Part shown: positions 6,483 through 6,851 of the stretch, piece after piece | Numbering within the stretch: position 1 is the stretch's first letter | How the letters are laid out: the number at the start of each line of letters is the position of its first letter | Assembly (NCBI GenBank): GCA_001770785.1 | Contig: MERZ01000141.1 | Location: 1-6,851, forward strand | DNA from: Burkholderiales bacterium RIFCSPHIGHO2_12_FULL_61_11 | Lineage (GTDB): Bacteria > Pseudomonadota > Gammaproteobacteria > Burkholderiales > Burkholderiaceae_C | DNA: 6,851 nt | Reading direction: 5' to 3' | Program-made: the position numbers and the translations under genes | Notes under the pieces: generated by a model | Database searches by the model: none | What the model was told of the DNA's origin: nothing | The model's input: only the letters and a program-made list of their open reading frames with translations

Positions 6483-6851
6483 ATGAGTCAAATGACGGTG
6501 GGCCTGAAGGCCCCGCTGGGGCTTTCCGGGCTGCGCGCGCGGGGGGCTGTAGTGAGCGGCCTGACCCGCGCTGAGGCCGTTGACCGTCTCAAGCAATACG
6601 GCCCGAACCGGCTCAAGCCGGCATTGCAGCGCGCGGTGCTGCTGCAGTTTTTGGCGCATTTCCGCAATCTCCTGGTGCTGGTGCTGCTGGCGACCAGTGG
6701 CATTTCGGCCCTGACGCGCGACGTGGCCGGCGCCCTCATCATCGGCGCGATTGTGGTGATGAGCGTGACGCTGGACTTTGTGCAGGCCTACCGGGCCGGC
6801 CGCGCGGCGGAACGGTTGGCCTTGCAGGTGACAGTCACCGCCACCGCGCTG
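6483..6851 (+). CDS. mgtA: P-type cation ATPase, MgtA-like, N-terminal part (3' end outside window)
   Basis: The first 123 codons of a probable Mg2+-importing P-type ATPase of the inner membrane; the frame stays open to the window edge. Seen: a cation-ATPase N-terminal segment (GLTRAEAVDRLKQYGPNRLK, residues 26-45), QFLAHFRNLLVLVLLATSG, which begins the first membrane helix, a second helix (VAGALIIGAIVVMSVTLDFVQ, about 81-101) and AYRAGRAAERL with VTVTATAL, which resembles the MgtA/MgtB pattern ending in TATVLR. The catalytic DKTGT, the hinge and the later helices lie beyond the edge, so ion choice is inferred and the symbol is tentative. The start is uncertain: the ATG at 6483 has GGGAGGA about 18 nt away, partly formed by the MITE end, whereas a GTG at 6552 follows a G-rich tract at short spacing and begins right at the conserved region. 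The first 23 residues show no family match. Confidence 0.75.
   Translation, partial: MSQMTVGLKAPLGLSGLRARGAVVSGLTRAEAVDRLKQYGPNRLKPALQRAVLLQFLAHFRNLLVLVLLATSGISALTRDVAGALIIGAIVVMSVTLDFVQAYRAGRAAERLALQVTVTATAL

Noticed and set aside
6320..6574. 84-codon + strand frame across the MITE-like element
   Set aside because: Its coding sequence is made largely of the inverted repeats (the same GHEPHGSW-like stretch arises from the palindrome) and then the wrong frame of the ATPase gene.

Overview
The window is typical of a GC-rich betaproteobacterium, most likely in the Comamonadaceae (a Polaromonas, Rhodoferax or Acidovorax relative). This rests on three things: the protein sequences, the ilvE / CHCC zinc finger / waaF gene order, and several short interspersed repeats of the kind scattered through those genomes. 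The genus is inferred from memory of such genomes, not from a search.

Layout from left to right. Positions 1-921 (+) hold the C-terminal part of a membrane sensor histidine kinase cut by the window edge. It carries an in-frame repeat-like insertion of about 34 codons inside its dimerisation/phosphotransfer domain. Positions 922-1163 form a convergent intergenic region with three hairpins in a row, the last followed by a U-tract, so it is a terminator and possibly a small RNA. Positions 1164-3340 (-) are a compact three-gene operon read right to left: ilvE (branched-chain aminotransferase), a 68-residue CHCC zinc-finger protein, and waaF (LPS heptosyltransferase II). It has a 13-nt gap and then an 11-bp gene overlap. 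Positions 3429-3821 (-) hold a small membrane protein of unknown function whose 3' end lies in a REP-like repeat. Positions 3822-4018 are intergenic and carry inverted repeats. Positions 4019-5407 (-) are radA (DNA repair ATPase). Across a 100-bp divergent region lies hpaI (5508-6314, +), an HpcH/HpaI-type class II aldolase. Positions 6315-6482 contain a roughly 107-bp MITE-like element with terminal inverted repeats and two strong internal hairpins. From 6483 to the edge (+) is the N-terminus of an MgtA-like P-type cation ATPase.

Most of the genes are ordinary chromosomal housekeeping or metabolic genes: amino acid synthesis, LPS inner core synthesis, recombination repair, aldol cleavage, cation transport and signalling. 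Only the ilvE-zinc finger-waaF group looks co-transcribed. I see no phage, plasmid, CRISPR or defence system. The most interesting content is the short repeats: one appears to have become protein-coding inside the kinase, one appears to supply the stop codon of the small membrane protein, and one sits directly before the P-type ATPase gene.
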